Part shown: one piece after another, positions 8,991 through 16,900 of the stretch | Layout of the letters: each line of letters begins with the position of its first letter | How positions within the stretch are numbered: position 1 is the first letter of the stretch | Assembly: GCA_042663485.1 (NCBI GenBank) | Contig: JBHTAF010000003.1 | DNA: 64,000 bases | Direction: 5' to 3' (one strand) | Source of the DNA: Natronosalvus sp042663485 | GTDB lineage: Archaea; Halobacteriota; Halobacteria; Halobacteriales; Natrialbaceae | Made by a program: the position numbers and the translations under genes | Notes under the pieces: model-generated | What the model saw: only the letters and a program-made list of their open reading frames with translations | Told to the model about the DNA's origin: nothing | The model's database searches: none

Positions 8991-9007
8991 TACAAAAGTA
9001 TGTTGTA
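8991..9007. promoter_or_regulatory. Perfect inverted repeat between GH15 and GH13 genes
   Basis: TACAA-N7-TTGTA, in an AT-rich patch 24-40 nt upstream of the GH15 start (8967), where its TATA box should lie, and about 100 nt upstream of the GH13 start. It is suited to a repressor that blocks TBP/TFB. TrmB is the candidate because its gene closes the locus, but this is inference. Confidence 0.4.
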
Positions 9008-9105
9008 AAATTAGTTCACAGTTGATCATGGCGTAGCGGGTCGGAGGCGACCGGATATCGGCCGGAGACCAAAGGCGTAAGAGCGGGGCCCCAAATGGCG
9101 TTGGT

Positions 9106-11220
9106 ATGCGACACCCCGGACCACCTCGCTTCGCGTCCGTTGGCGAATCCGTCGAACTCTCCCCTCGCGATCCCGAGCCGACAGCCGCCTACCGGTGGCG
9201 CGTCCTCGAGAAACCGAACGGGAGCGACCTCGAAGCGCCCGGCGCGCCGGTCTGGCACGCCGAACCCGACGTACCCGGCACCTACCGATTCGAGTGCGCC
9301 GGGCCCGATGGTACCGCGGTCCAGCGCGTCAGGGCGTTTCCCGACGTTCGCCGTGAGACGACCTTCGAACTTGAGCGCGACGACCTCCCCGAGCACGACC
9401 CCGGAGACGTGTCGGTCATCGGGCCGTTCAACGAGCACCTCGCCGGCCGCGATCGGCCCAGGCTCGAGGACGGCACCTACGTCTTCGACGTCGAACTGCC
9501 GCCGGGCGACCACCGCCACGGGTTCGTCCTCGGTGAGGGAAGCGAACACGACGTCTGGACCGAGACGACGGTTCCGGGCCCCGCCCGCCCGCAGATTCGC
9601 CTCGACAGCCGCGTCGAGGATGACGCGGTCGTAATCGACGCCGATGCGAGGGCCGGCACCGGCAGCGAGTTCGCGGACGACGACCTGGCCGTCGAGTTCC
9701 TGGTCGACGACCGGGACGGGCTGGACGACGGCGTGCTCGAGGTCGACGGCCACGAGGCCCGCCTTCCGCTTCGGGCCCTCGAGTCCGTAGCCGTGGACGA
9801 CCCGGTTCGCGTCCACGCCGTCGCCGTCGGCGAACGCCACAGCGTCGCGGACTGCGTCGCCGTCTCGCCGGACGGGTCGGTCGACCGCGTGAACGACCCG
9901 CCGGCGTGGATTCGCGACGCCGTCGTCTACGAGGTGTTCGTCCGGTCGTTCACCGACGAGGGGACGTTCGAGTCGTTCGAACGTCGCGTCCCCTACCTCG
10001 AGTCGCTGGGCGTCGACTGTGTCTGGCTCACGCCGGTCCTCGAGAGCCCGACGACCCACGGCTACCACACGACGGACTACTTCGACACGGCTTCAGACCT
10101 GGGCTCTCGAGACGCGTTCGAGTCGTTCGTCGACCGCTGTCACGAGGCGGGCATCCGCGTCGTCTTCGACCTCGTGATCAACCACACCGCCCGCGAACAC
10201 GCGAACTTCGACCTGAGCGCCGCCGGGGTCGACGACTACGCCGACTGGTACGTCTGGGAGCCGTTCGAGGAGAGTCACCTCACCGAGCGCGACCTCGAGA
10301 AGGGACGAGACGAGTACGGCCCGCCGCGACGGTACCTCCCCGACCGGGGCACCGAGATCGCCCAGTACTACTTCAACTGGCGGAACATTCCGAACGTCAA
10401 CTACGACTCGCTCGCGGTTCGACGGTACATGCTCGACGTCGTCGACGAGTGGGCCGACGTGGTCGACGGCTATCGGTGTGACGTCGCCTGGGGCGTCCCC
10501 CACGGCTTCTGGAAGGAGGTCCACGACCGGCTCGAGGGTCGCGACCCCGAGTTCCTCCTGCTCGACGAGACGATTCCCCGCGATCCGGCGTACGCCGAGG
10601 CCGAGTTCGACGTTCACTACGACACCACCCTCTACTGGACGCTGGTCGACGTCGGAAAGGGCGAGGTGCCCGCCGAATCGATCCTCGAGGCCGCCCGCGC
10701 ACCGGATCGGGAGGGGTTCCCGGACTGGTCGCTCCACATGCGCTACGTCGAGAACCACGACGAGGATCGCTACCTCGAGACCTGCGGCCCACACGCCCAG
10801 CGCGCGGCCGCCGCGGCAGTGCTCACGCTCCCTGGCGTCCCCATGATCTACTACGGCCAGGAGCGGGGTGCGACCGGCTACCGACAACCGATGCCATGGG
10901 AGGGCGACGGCGAGTCCACTGCGTTCCACCGGCGGCTCGTAGCCGCCCGTCGATCCGAACCCGCCCTCTCCCGAGGGACGCTCCGAGATCTCACGTACGA
11001 CGCCGATACTGACGCGGCCGCCGCGTTCGTTCGGGACCACGAGAATCAGCGCGTCGTCGTGGCGCTGAACTTCGGCGAGGAACCCGCGACGATCACGTTC
11101 GACGCGACGGTCCCGGTCAACCCGACGGACCTCGTCACCAGGACCCCGGTCGACTGCGAGACCGATGGGAGCGAGACGACGATCACCGTGGACGACGTGG
11201 TCGTCCTCGAGACGAGGTGA
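9106..11220 (+). CDS. malA: GH13 alpha-amylase/maltogenic-type enzyme
   Basis: Cytoplasmic alpha-glucan hydrolase that cleaves internal alpha-1,4 bonds of maltodextrin. About 270 N-terminal residues form beta-sandwich carbohydrate-binding-like domains. A TIM barrel then carries all four GH13 signatures: VVFDLVINH; GYRCDVAWG with nucleophile Asp459; LLLDETI with acid/base Glu488; and VENHDED with stabiliser Asp552. A C-terminal beta domain follows. The start at 9106 is chosen because translation is continuous with the family N-terminus; an ATG at 9095 is in another frame. Next gene downstream is TrmB, 95 nt away on the same strand. The symbol malA follows haloarchaeal usage as I remember it. 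Whether it is an amylase, neopullulanase or cyclomaltodextrinase is not resolved. Confidence 0.92.
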   Translation: MRHPGPPRFASVGESVELSPRDPEPTAAYRWRVLEKPNGSDLEAPGAPVWHAEPDVPGTYRFECAGPDGTAVQRVRAFPDVRRETTFELERDDLPEHDPGDVSVIGPFNEHLAGRDRPRLEDGTYVFDVELPPGDHRHGFVLGEGSEHDVWTETTVPGPARPQIRLDSRVEDDAVVIDADARAGTGSEFADDDLAVEFLVDDRDGLDDGVLEVDGHEARLPLRALESVAVDDPVRVHAVAVGERHSVADCVAVSPDGSVDRVNDPPAWIRDAVVYEVFVRSFTDEGTFESFERRVPYLESLGVDCVWLTPVLESPTTHGYHTTDYFDTASDLGSRDAFESFVDRCHEAGIRVVFDLVINHTAREHANFDLSAAGVDDYADWYVWEPFEESHLTERDLEKGRDEYGPPRRYLPDRGTEIAQYYFNWRNIPNVNYDSLAVRRYMLDVVDEWADVVDGYRCDVAWGVPHGFWKEVHDRLEGRDPEFLLLDETIPRDPAYAEAEFDVHYDTTLYWTLVDVGKGEVPAESILEAARAPDREGFPDWSLHMRYVENHDEDRYLETCGPHAQRAAAAAVLTLPGVPMIYYGQERGATGYRQPMPWEGDGESTAFHRRLVAARRSEPALSRGTLRDLTYDADTDAAAAFVRDHENQRVVVALNFGEEPATITFDATVPVNPTDLVTRTPVDCETDGSETTITVDDVVVLETR

Positions 11221-11315
11221 GACACGGGCCGATCCTCAGTCCCTCACCCTTCCCACCCTCGTTCACTCTACCGCCGAGCAGAACACTCATTGTACCCGAC
11301 TAACCAACAGTCAGT

Positions 11316-12419
11316 ATGGACGACGAGACGGTCGCGGACAACCTCCGACAGCTAGGCCTGTCGGAGAAGGAAATCGACACGTATCTCACTATTCTCGAGC
11401 ACGGGGAGGCGAAGGCGAGCACGGTAGCGGAGGACGCGGGCGTCTCGAAGCGCTACGTCTACAGCGTCAGCGAGAAGCTCGACGAACGGGGCTTCGTCGA
11501 CGTCATCGACCACGTCGTGCCGACGACCATCCGGGCGAACCCGCCGGAGGAGGTCGTCGCGGCGCTCACGAGCGACCTCGAGTCGCTCGAACCCGAACTC
11601 ACCACCCGGTACGGCAACGTCTCCGAACAGGAACGGGAGTTCGAGGTCATCAAGACCCGGACGACGATCATGAAGCGAATCAAAGGGTTGCTCGAGCGCG
11701 CCACCGAGGAGGTGACCCTCTCGATTCCCGCCTCGCTGCTCGAGGAAGTCGAGGACGAACTGCGGAGCACGGTCGATCGCGGCGTGCTGGTCATCCTGCT
11801 CGTGACTGGCGACGACACCCTCCCTGCCGAGCGCTTCGAAGGCATCGCGAGCGTCGTCAGGGTCTGGGGAGAGAACGCGCCGCTCATCGTGACCGCCGAG
11901 CGCCGTCTCGGCCTGTTCGCCCCGAACGAGATGATCGTCCGTTCGAACGCCGGAGCCCAGGGGATCGCCATCTCGCAGGCCCAGCTCGTGCCGATCATCG
12001 TCGGCTCCTTCTTCGGTAACTACTGGCCGATGGCCGAGCAGGTGTACGTCACGGACCCGGACGACCTTCCGCGGACCTACACCGACTTCCGCCACGCCGT
12101 CTTGCAATCGACGCTCCACCTCGAGGACGGCCGCGAGATCGCCGTCAGGGCCGAGGCCCGTCCCGTTCGGACGGACGACTATGCCACCGTCGAGGGGCGA
12201 CTCGTCGGGGTCAGACAGAGCCTCCTCGAGCCGACCAGGGACACGTTCGCGGTCGAGAACGCGCTGATCGTCGAGATCGAGGCCGCCGATGGTTCGGGTG
12301 ACGACGGGGACGAGGGCGAGGGAGAGGACGGCGGCAACCGCACCGTCACCCTCGGCGGCGAGGGTGCGTTCGTCGAGGACTACGAGACGAAGTCGGTGAC
12401 CCTCGAGCCGGCGGCGTAA
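11316..12419 (+). CDS. trmB: TrmB-family sugar-responsive transcription regulator
   Basis: Winged-helix regulator with an N-terminal TrmB domain (about 5-80: LRQLGLSEKEIDTYLTILEHG, then VSKRYVYSVSEKL as recognition helix region) and a C-terminal sugar-binding domain (about 125-340). Haloarchaeal TrmB controls gluconeogenesis, glycolysis and sugar uptake in response to glucose, which fits its place at the end of an alpha-glucan locus. It carries an acidic Gly/Glu/Asp loop near 325-343 (DGSGDDGDEGEGEDGG). Co-transcription with the GH13 gene is plausible (95-nt gap, same strand). Target operators in this window are only guesses: the dyads at 2400 and 8991. Confidence 0.92.
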   Translation: MDDETVADNLRQLGLSEKEIDTYLTILEHGEAKASTVAEDAGVSKRYVYSVSEKLDERGFVDVIDHVVPTTIRANPPEEVVAALTSDLESLEPELTTRYGNVSEQEREFEVIKTRTTIMKRIKGLLERATEEVTLSIPASLLEEVEDELRSTVDRGVLVILLVTGDDTLPAERFEGIASVVRVWGENAPLIVTAERRLGLFAPNEMIVRSNAGAQGIAISQAQLVPIIVGSFFGNYWPMAEQVYVTDPDDLPRTYTDFRHAVLQSTLHLEDGREIAVRAEARPVRTDDYATVEGRLVGVRQSLLEPTRDTFAVENALIVEIEAADGSGDDGDEGEGEDGGNRTVTLGGEGAFVEDYETKSVTLEPAA

Positions 12420-12429
12420 GCGGTCGAGA

Positions 12430-12981
12430 TCACTCCTGGAGCACGTCTTGCGACGTGCGTTTGGTTACGTCGACCAGCAGCGCGAACACGGCGCCGAGGA
12501 CCGTCCCGAACAGGAGGTGTCCGACGAGGCCGTTGGTCGCGAGCGCGGAGAACTGCGTGGTTTCGCCAGCCCCGACGGCGTTCAGCCAGACGGGAAGGAT
12601 GAGCATCGGGAGGATGGCCCACACGGCAAATCCGAAGACGAGTCCCGCAGCGACGAAGCGACCCGTCAGGCCGGTTCGAGCGATCGCGTCCGTCTCGACG
12701 TCCGTTCGGAGCAGCCCCAGAACGGCCTGGCGAGTCACGACGAACGCGAAGATCAGGCCGAGGATGGCCCCGTGTGCGAGCTGGATCGCCCAGCCGATCG
12801 TGCCCGCCGCCTCGAGGCCGTACGCCGTCGGTATCGTCGCCTCGATGACGTCGGGGCTGAAGAACCAGACGAGCAGGCCGAACGCGGCGGCGCCGACAGC
12901 ACCGCCAATCGCGCCACCGATGGGCCAGCCGATGCGCCCGCCGATGCCGAACCCGCTGGTCGTGTCTGTGTTCGCACTCAT
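12430..12981 (-). CDS. Four-helix integral membrane protein, function unknown
   Basis: 183-aa protein with four predicted membrane segments. The first is glycine-rich (GGAIGGAVGAAAFGLLVWFF), followed by AGTIGWAIQLAHGAILGLIFAFVV, RFVAAGLVFGFAVWAILPML and HLLFGTVLGAVFALLVD. I set the start at 12981 (MSANTDTT). The longer open frame upstream to 13236 is Arg/Ser-rich and overlaps the neighbouring gene's control region, so it is not coding. Related haloarchaeal proteins have been labelled histidine kinase by database habit, but no kinase motif exists here. It converges with trmB, with 10 nt between stop codons. Confidence 0.78.
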   Translation of the reverse strand: MSANTDTTSGFGIGGRIGWPIGGAIGGAVGAAAFGLLVWFFSPDVIEATIPTAYGLEAAGTIGWAIQLAHGAILGLIFAFVVTRQAVLGLLRTDVETDAIARTGLTGRFVAAGLVFGFAVWAILPMLILPVWLNAVGAGETTQFSALATNGLVGHLLFGTVLGAVFALLVDVTKRTSQDVLQE

Positions 12982-13177
12982 GTCGTGTGCTAGCACGGAC
13001 GGCGACAAAAGCGAACGGCTGGCGCCCGCCCGGTCGTTGAAGTCGGGGTCGACTCGACGGTCACAGACCTCTCGCGACTTCCCGTCGATCCCCGGTCTGG
13101 GAGAGACGACACTCGAGCGACGACGGGCAATTCGCCGAAAGCGCGGACTTTTCCGCGAGGCGCGCGAACTGCGGTCG

Positions 13178-13813
13178 ATGCCCGACACGCCGGCGGTCAC
13201 CTTCGAGCTGCTCGGCTGGCCACCCGACGGCCCCACGCTCAGGCTTCACCACGAGCGGTTCAGCTACGCGGGCAAGTTCGTGATGTCGTCGACCGGGAAA
13301 GCGGTCGCGCGCGCTCGAACGGACGACGACGAGTACGAGTCCGGGGACGCCGACGCAGGGATCGTGTCGGCCGGCCTCGACTCGAGCGAACGCGCCGACC
13401 TCCCCTACGCGACCGACGTCCTCGCCGCCGTCGCGTTCAACGAGGACCGGACCGACGCCTCGACGCTCTGGCTCCGGTACGTCACCGTCGATCGCGCCCA
13501 CCGCGGCCGAGGTCTCGGCCCGGAGCTCGTCTCCTTCGTTCGCGACGCAGCCCTCGAGCGAGGCTACGATCGACTGCAGATCGCCGTCAACAACCCCTAC
13601 GCCTACGACGCCCTCTGGAAGGCCGACTTCGGATTCACCGGTGAGACCACCGGCATCGCCGAACTCGTCCTCGAGCATCCGACGCGGGCGACCACGGAGA
13701 CGTATCGCCGGGGCCTCGAGAGCTTCCTCGAGCGCGACCTCACCGGAGGCGAGCGCGCGTTTCTGGAGCACCGACTCGAAGTGGGGCCGCCGTCGCGAAT
13801 CGATTCGCCGTAG
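13178..13813 (+). CDS. GNAT-family N-acetyltransferase
   Basis: 211-aa acetyl-CoA-dependent transferase. The acetyl-CoA-binding motif A is present as YVTVDRAHRGRGLGPELVSFV (about 106-126), followed by the motif-B-like LQIAVNNPYAYDALWKADFGF. About 95 N-terminal residues precede the GNAT core and are less conserved. I took the ATG at 13178 because upstream codons in this frame are low-complexity and belong to the shadow of the membrane-protein gene. The C-terminal helix (TYRRGLESFLERDL) is a haloarchaeal extension. Substrate unknown. It stands alone between divergent and same-strand neighbours. Confidence 0.82.
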   Translation: MPDTPAVTFELLGWPPDGPTLRLHHERFSYAGKFVMSSTGKAVARARTDDDEYESGDADAGIVSAGLDSSERADLPYATDVLAAVAFNEDRTDASTLWLRYVTVDRAHRGRGLGPELVSFVRDAALERGYDRLQIAVNNPYAYDALWKADFGFTGETTGIAELVLEHPTRATTETYRRGLESFLERDLTGGERAFLEHRLEVGPPSRIDSP

Positions 13814-13964
13814 CGTGGTGGTCGAAACGGCCCCGTTAGTCCCTGGTGAGGGTGACGAGCGATAGACGGAAAACGAACAGCGAACGGTGGACGGCAAACG
13901 GCGATCGACAGAAGACGAAATCAGGAGGGAACGTTTCAAATCCCTCTCCTTCCAAGAACACCCA

Positions 13965-14942
13965 ATGGGAAACGCAGCACTCCGGGACATCGCCGTTATC
14001 GAGTCGATTCCGTTCTCGGACGTCGAGGGCATCGTCGCCGTCGACGCCCACAACTGGCTCTACCGGTACCTGACGACGACCGTCAAGTGGACCGCGAGCG
14101 GGAAGTACACGACCGCCGACGGCACCGAAGTCGCGAACCTGATCGGCATCGTCCAGGGACTGCCGAAGTTCTTCGAACACGACATCACCCCCGTAATGGT
14201 CTTCGACGGCGGCCCCTCGGAGCTGAAAGCCGACGAGATCGAATCCCGGCGTGACCAGCGCGAGACCTACGAGGCCCAGCTCGAGCGCGCCCGCGAGGAG
14301 GGCGACACGGTCGCTATCGCCCAACTCGAGTCCCGAACCCAGCGGCTGACGACGACGATCCAGGAGACCAGTCGTGAACTGCTCCGACTGCTCGACGTCC
14401 CCATCGTCGAGGCGCCCGCGGAGGGCGAGGCGCAGGCGGCGCACATGGCCCGCCGCGGGGACGCCGACTACGTCGGCTCGGAGGACTACGACGCACTCCT
14501 CTTCGGCGCCCCCTACACGCTCCGGCAACTGACGAGCAAGGGGGACCCCGAACTGATGGACCTTGAGGCGACCCTCGCGAAACACGACTTGACGCAGGAA
14601 CAACTGATCGACGCGGCTATCCTGATCGGGACGGACTTCAACGAGGGTGTGAACGGAATCGGCCCGAAGACGGCCCTGAAAGAGATCGCCGAACACGGCG
14701 ACCTCTGGAGCGTCCTCGAGGCCCGCGGCGACCACGTCGAGCACGGCGACCGGGTTCGACAGCTCTTCCGGGACCCGGACGTCACCGACGACTACGAGTT
14801 CGAGACGAGCCTGGACCCGGACCTCGAGGCGGCCCGCGCCTACGTGGTCGACGAGTGGGGCGTCGACGCCGGCGAAGTCGAACGAGGCTTCGAACGGATC
14901 GAGGAGAGCGTCACCCAGACCGGACTGGACAAGTGGACGTGA
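13965..14942 (+). CDS. fen: Flap endonuclease 1 (FEN1/Rad2 family)
   Basis: Structure-specific 5' nuclease that removes RNA-DNA flaps in Okazaki-fragment maturation and long-patch repair. The N-terminal XPG domain (VDAHNWLYRYLTT) and internal XPG domain (APAEGEAQAAHMARRGDADYVGSEDYDALLFG) supply the acidic metal ligands. The helix-hairpin-helix follows (LIGTDFNEGVNGIGPKTALK). The extreme C-terminus, QTGLDKW, fits a PCNA-interacting (PIP-box) peptide. At 325 aa from the ATG at 13965 it is full length. I rejected the start at 13887 because it adds a basic, polar stretch absent from the family. Confidence 0.95.
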   Translation: MGNAALRDIAVIESIPFSDVEGIVAVDAHNWLYRYLTTTVKWTASGKYTTADGTEVANLIGIVQGLPKFFEHDITPVMVFDGGPSELKADEIESRRDQRETYEAQLERAREEGDTVAIAQLESRTQRLTTTIQETSRELLRLLDVPIVEAPAEGEAQAAHMARRGDADYVGSEDYDALLFGAPYTLRQLTSKGDPELMDLEATLAKHDLTQEQLIDAAILIGTDFNEGVNGIGPKTALKEIAEHGDLWSVLEARGDHVEHGDRVRQLFRDPDVTDDYEFETSLDPDLEAARAYVVDEWGVDAGEVERGFERIEESVTQTGLDKWT

Positions 14943-15087
14943 GATTCAGGGGTAATCACCTTTTTCCACCGGTAATTCCGGATTGGTACCTCGGCGATTT
15001 CTGTCCGCCAGATAAAGTACGCCATGCACCTGCCGGGTGAGCGTTGACGTGTAGCCGTCTTGTGGCCTCAGATGGGGTACTAGACCG

Positions 15088-15396
15088 ATGACTCGAGACC
15101 GCACTGCCGATCGATCCGAAACACGTGCTCGTGACGAGCGACCACCCGCGGAGCGCCACGACGAGAGCGCTGCGGGGGCCTGGGCCGCCTCGACGGCACT
15201 GCAGACGGCGGTCGCCGTCGTCGGCCTGACGATCGTGCTGTTCGCGCTCGGGCAAGCATTCGGTGTCGATCTCCTCGGTGTTATCGCTGGCGCGCTCGGA
15301 ACGCAGGTCGGCATGTGGCTGGCCATCGCGTTCGTCGTCCTCCTGTTCACGGGAGCGGCGCTCCGAGCAGTGTCGTTCAGCGCTATCCGAGCGTGA
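15088..15396 (+). CDS. Small two-helix membrane protein, function unknown
   Basis: 102 aa. A polar, charged N-terminus (about 1-28) is followed by two hydrophobic segments (ALQTAVAVVGLTIVLFALGQ and VGMWLAIAFVVLLFTGAAL) separated by a short turn. No catalytic motif. The start is preceded by GC-rich DNA without an obvious TATA box. I cannot name a family, but hydrophobicity and codon use support it being real. It is followed by 400 nt of non-coding DNA. Confidence 0.6.
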   Translation: MTRDRTADRSETRARDERPPAERHDESAAGAWAASTALQTAVAVVGLTIVLFALGQAFGVDLLGVIAGALGTQVGMWLAIAFVVLLFTGAALRAVSFSAIRA

Positions 15397-15574
15397 TCGA
15401 TCAGACGACCCCATTTTGTTGAGACACCCCGATAGCGGCGCATACCCGTAACAGCCCGTCGCTCGGTTCGAGGAGACGAGTGGCAACACCGGTATTTTCG
15501 AACAATCTCGAGCAATTGTGTGTGAGAGCGGTAAACACGCGTGATTTCGTTACAAAAACGAACGGCCGGGAGCG

Positions 15575-15599
15575 AGAAGTCGCCGTAGCGGCGACTTCT
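15575..15599. terminator. Perfect 11-bp hairpin
   Basis: AGAAGTCGCCG and CGGCGACTTCT are exact reverse complements around the loop TAG. With the AAAAACGAACGG just upstream it could terminate or punctuate transcription, but no T-run follows on the plus strand. Confidence 0.5.
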
Positions 15600-15689
15600 G
15601 GCGACTCGGGGAAGGGCAGGCGGTACACCGACGTTCACCGCGAGCGCCGACGGTGCGAGCGGGCCGACGAGCGACCAGCGGGAGCGAGG

Positions 15690-15777
15690 AGTGCTTTTGG
15701 TCCAGCTTTTGCCGAGGGACGACGCGCTGTGCGCCAGCTACGCTGGCGTCAGCGCGTTAGACCGCAGCGCAAAAGGT
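15690..15777. ncRNA. Candidate structured RNA or recurrent haloarchaeal intergenic element
   Basis: CTTTTGC (15706-15712) is the reverse complement of GCAAAAG (15769-15775). Nested inside, ACGCGCTG (15722-15729) pairs with CAGCGCGT (15750-15757), and within that CGCCAGC-TAC-GCTGGCG (15732-15748) makes a third helix. A second CTTTTGG (15694-15700) could compete for the same GCAAAAG strand. I remember similar text (GAGTGCTTTTGGTCCAGCTTTTGCC ... CCGCAGCGCAAAAGG) recurring at the ends of transcription units in haloarchaeal genomes with a variable inner hairpin; that is recollection, not a search. Confidence 0.4.
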
Positions 15778-15796
15778 GGGTGTAGAAGGTGGTTCT

Positions 15797-16783
15797 TTAG
15801 AACAAGTGATCGTCCTCGTCCTCGAGCAGCCGCGCGGGACCGCCGACGCCCCACCTGGTGGTCGAGACGCCGGTTTCGGCGATGGCCTCCTCGACGGTTT
15901 CGGCGTGTTCTTCGGTGGTGTTGACGTAGACGCTCGCGCCGGTATCAGTCGAGAAGTACACCGGAATGTCTTCCTCCTCGCGGAGTTCGCGAACTTTGTT
16001 GAAGATGGCGAGGGTGGCCGGCTGCCAGTAGACCCACCCCTCTGGGCCGGTCATCGTCGTCGCCGCCAGCGACAGCGAGTCGTGTTCGGTCAGTTCGAAC
16101 GCCCGGTCGAAGTCGTCGTTGCGGAGCGCGTCGCGCATCTTCGCGATCTGGCCGTGGATGTGGGCGTTTCGCGCCTGGAACATGTGACTGTCGGCGGCCT
16201 CGTCGTGGGCGTCCTCAGTCTCCTTGTGGTAGGGGACGAGTCCGACGACGATCTTCAACTCCTCGTGGAGGTTGCTCGGCACGCGCCGAGAGCGACAGTC
16301 CTCGTCGTTCATCCCGGTGTAGAGCTGGGAGAACGCTCCCGTCACCGATCGGGCGGCCGAGGCGGATCCCACGCGGGCGATGGTCGAGATGTCCTGCAGG
16401 GAGGCGTCGAGCTCGGCGGCTTCCGCGAGGGCGCGGGCCGCGGCCGCGAAGCCCGACGACGACGAGCCCAGCCCCACATTGGAGGGGAAACTGTTCTCGC
16501 TCTCGATGCGAACCGGGTAGACGGTGTGAGCCGCGTCCGACATGTCGCGGGCCTTGTCGACGACGGCCTCGAGGCGTTCGAAGCCCCGTCCCTCGATTTC
16601 CTCGCCGTCGACGACGTAGACATCCTCGTCGTAGTCCATCGAGAACTCGACGGTGGTACGGGTGTGACTCGGGGCGGTGCAGACGCTGATGCTGTCGTGA
16701 TACGGGAGTCGCTCGATGTCGTCGCGCATCCCATGGTACTTGATCAGGCCCTGGATTGGGTGGGCCATCGCCGTCGCTTTCAT
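15797..16783 (-). CDS. mvaD: Phosphomevalonate decarboxylase MvaD
   Basis: Decarboxylates mevalonate 5-phosphate (archaeal alternative mevalonate pathway, as shown for Haloferax volcanii) or its diphosphate, towards isoprenoid lipids. The GHMP-kinase-superfamily ATP loop is FPSNVGLGSSSSGFAA (about 98-113). The N-terminal HPIQGLIKYHG and the C-terminal YFSTDTGASVYVNT and WGVGGPARLL are typical. The 328-aa product starts at 16783 (MKATAMAHP). The longer frame to 16819 is rejected because a TATA-like CTTTAAG sits 25-31 nt upstream of 16783, giving a leaderless start. Confidence 0.93.
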   Translation of the reverse strand: MKATAMAHPIQGLIKYHGMRDDIERLPYHDSISVCTAPSHTRTTVEFSMDYDEDVYVVDGEEIEGRGFERLEAVVDKARDMSDAAHTVYPVRIESENSFPSNVGLGSSSSGFAAAARALAEAAELDASLQDISTIARVGSASAARSVTGAFSQLYTGMNDEDCRSRRVPSNLHEELKIVVGLVPYHKETEDAHDEAADSHMFQARNAHIHGQIAKMRDALRNDDFDRAFELTEHDSLSLAATTMTGPEGWVYWQPATLAIFNKVRELREEEDIPVYFSTDTGASVYVNTTEEHAETVEEAIAETGVSTTRWGVGGPARLLEDEDDHLF

Positions 16784-16807
16784 ACCCCCACAGGTGTGTG
16801 ACGACCG

Positions 16808-16814
16808 CTTAAAG
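16808..16814 (-). promoter_or_regulatory. TATA-like element of mvaD
   Basis: CTTTAAG on the minus strand, centred about 28 nt upstream of the mvaD ATG (16783), is consistent with a leaderless transcript. Confidence 0.5.
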
Positions 16815-16900
16815 GTCACGGCATCGGAGTGGTCGTCAGGTGCGCCCGTCCGTAGCCGTCCCGATCGACGCCCCGCTCACTGGAAGGCAGGGTGCCTCGC

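Larger units (their letters stand above)
15397..15796. other. 400-bp intergenic region with strong secondary structure
   Basis: No credible gene in six frames. It holds an 11-bp perfect hairpin (15575-15599) and a complex nested structure (15690-15777), both described separately, between a plus-strand small membrane protein gene and the 3' end of mvaD. Bidirectional termination is the simplest role. Confidence 0.7.

Noticed and set aside
11316..12419. Canonical TrmB operators (TACT-N7/8-GAGTA) near the glucan genes
   Set aside because: I searched the promoters at 2243-2469, 8968-9105 and 11221-11315 by eye and found no exact match; only the other dyads are reported.
13887..13964. Longer N-terminus for FEN1
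   Set aside because: The 26 extra residues are polar and basic and unlike the family, which begins at MGNAALRDIAVIE.
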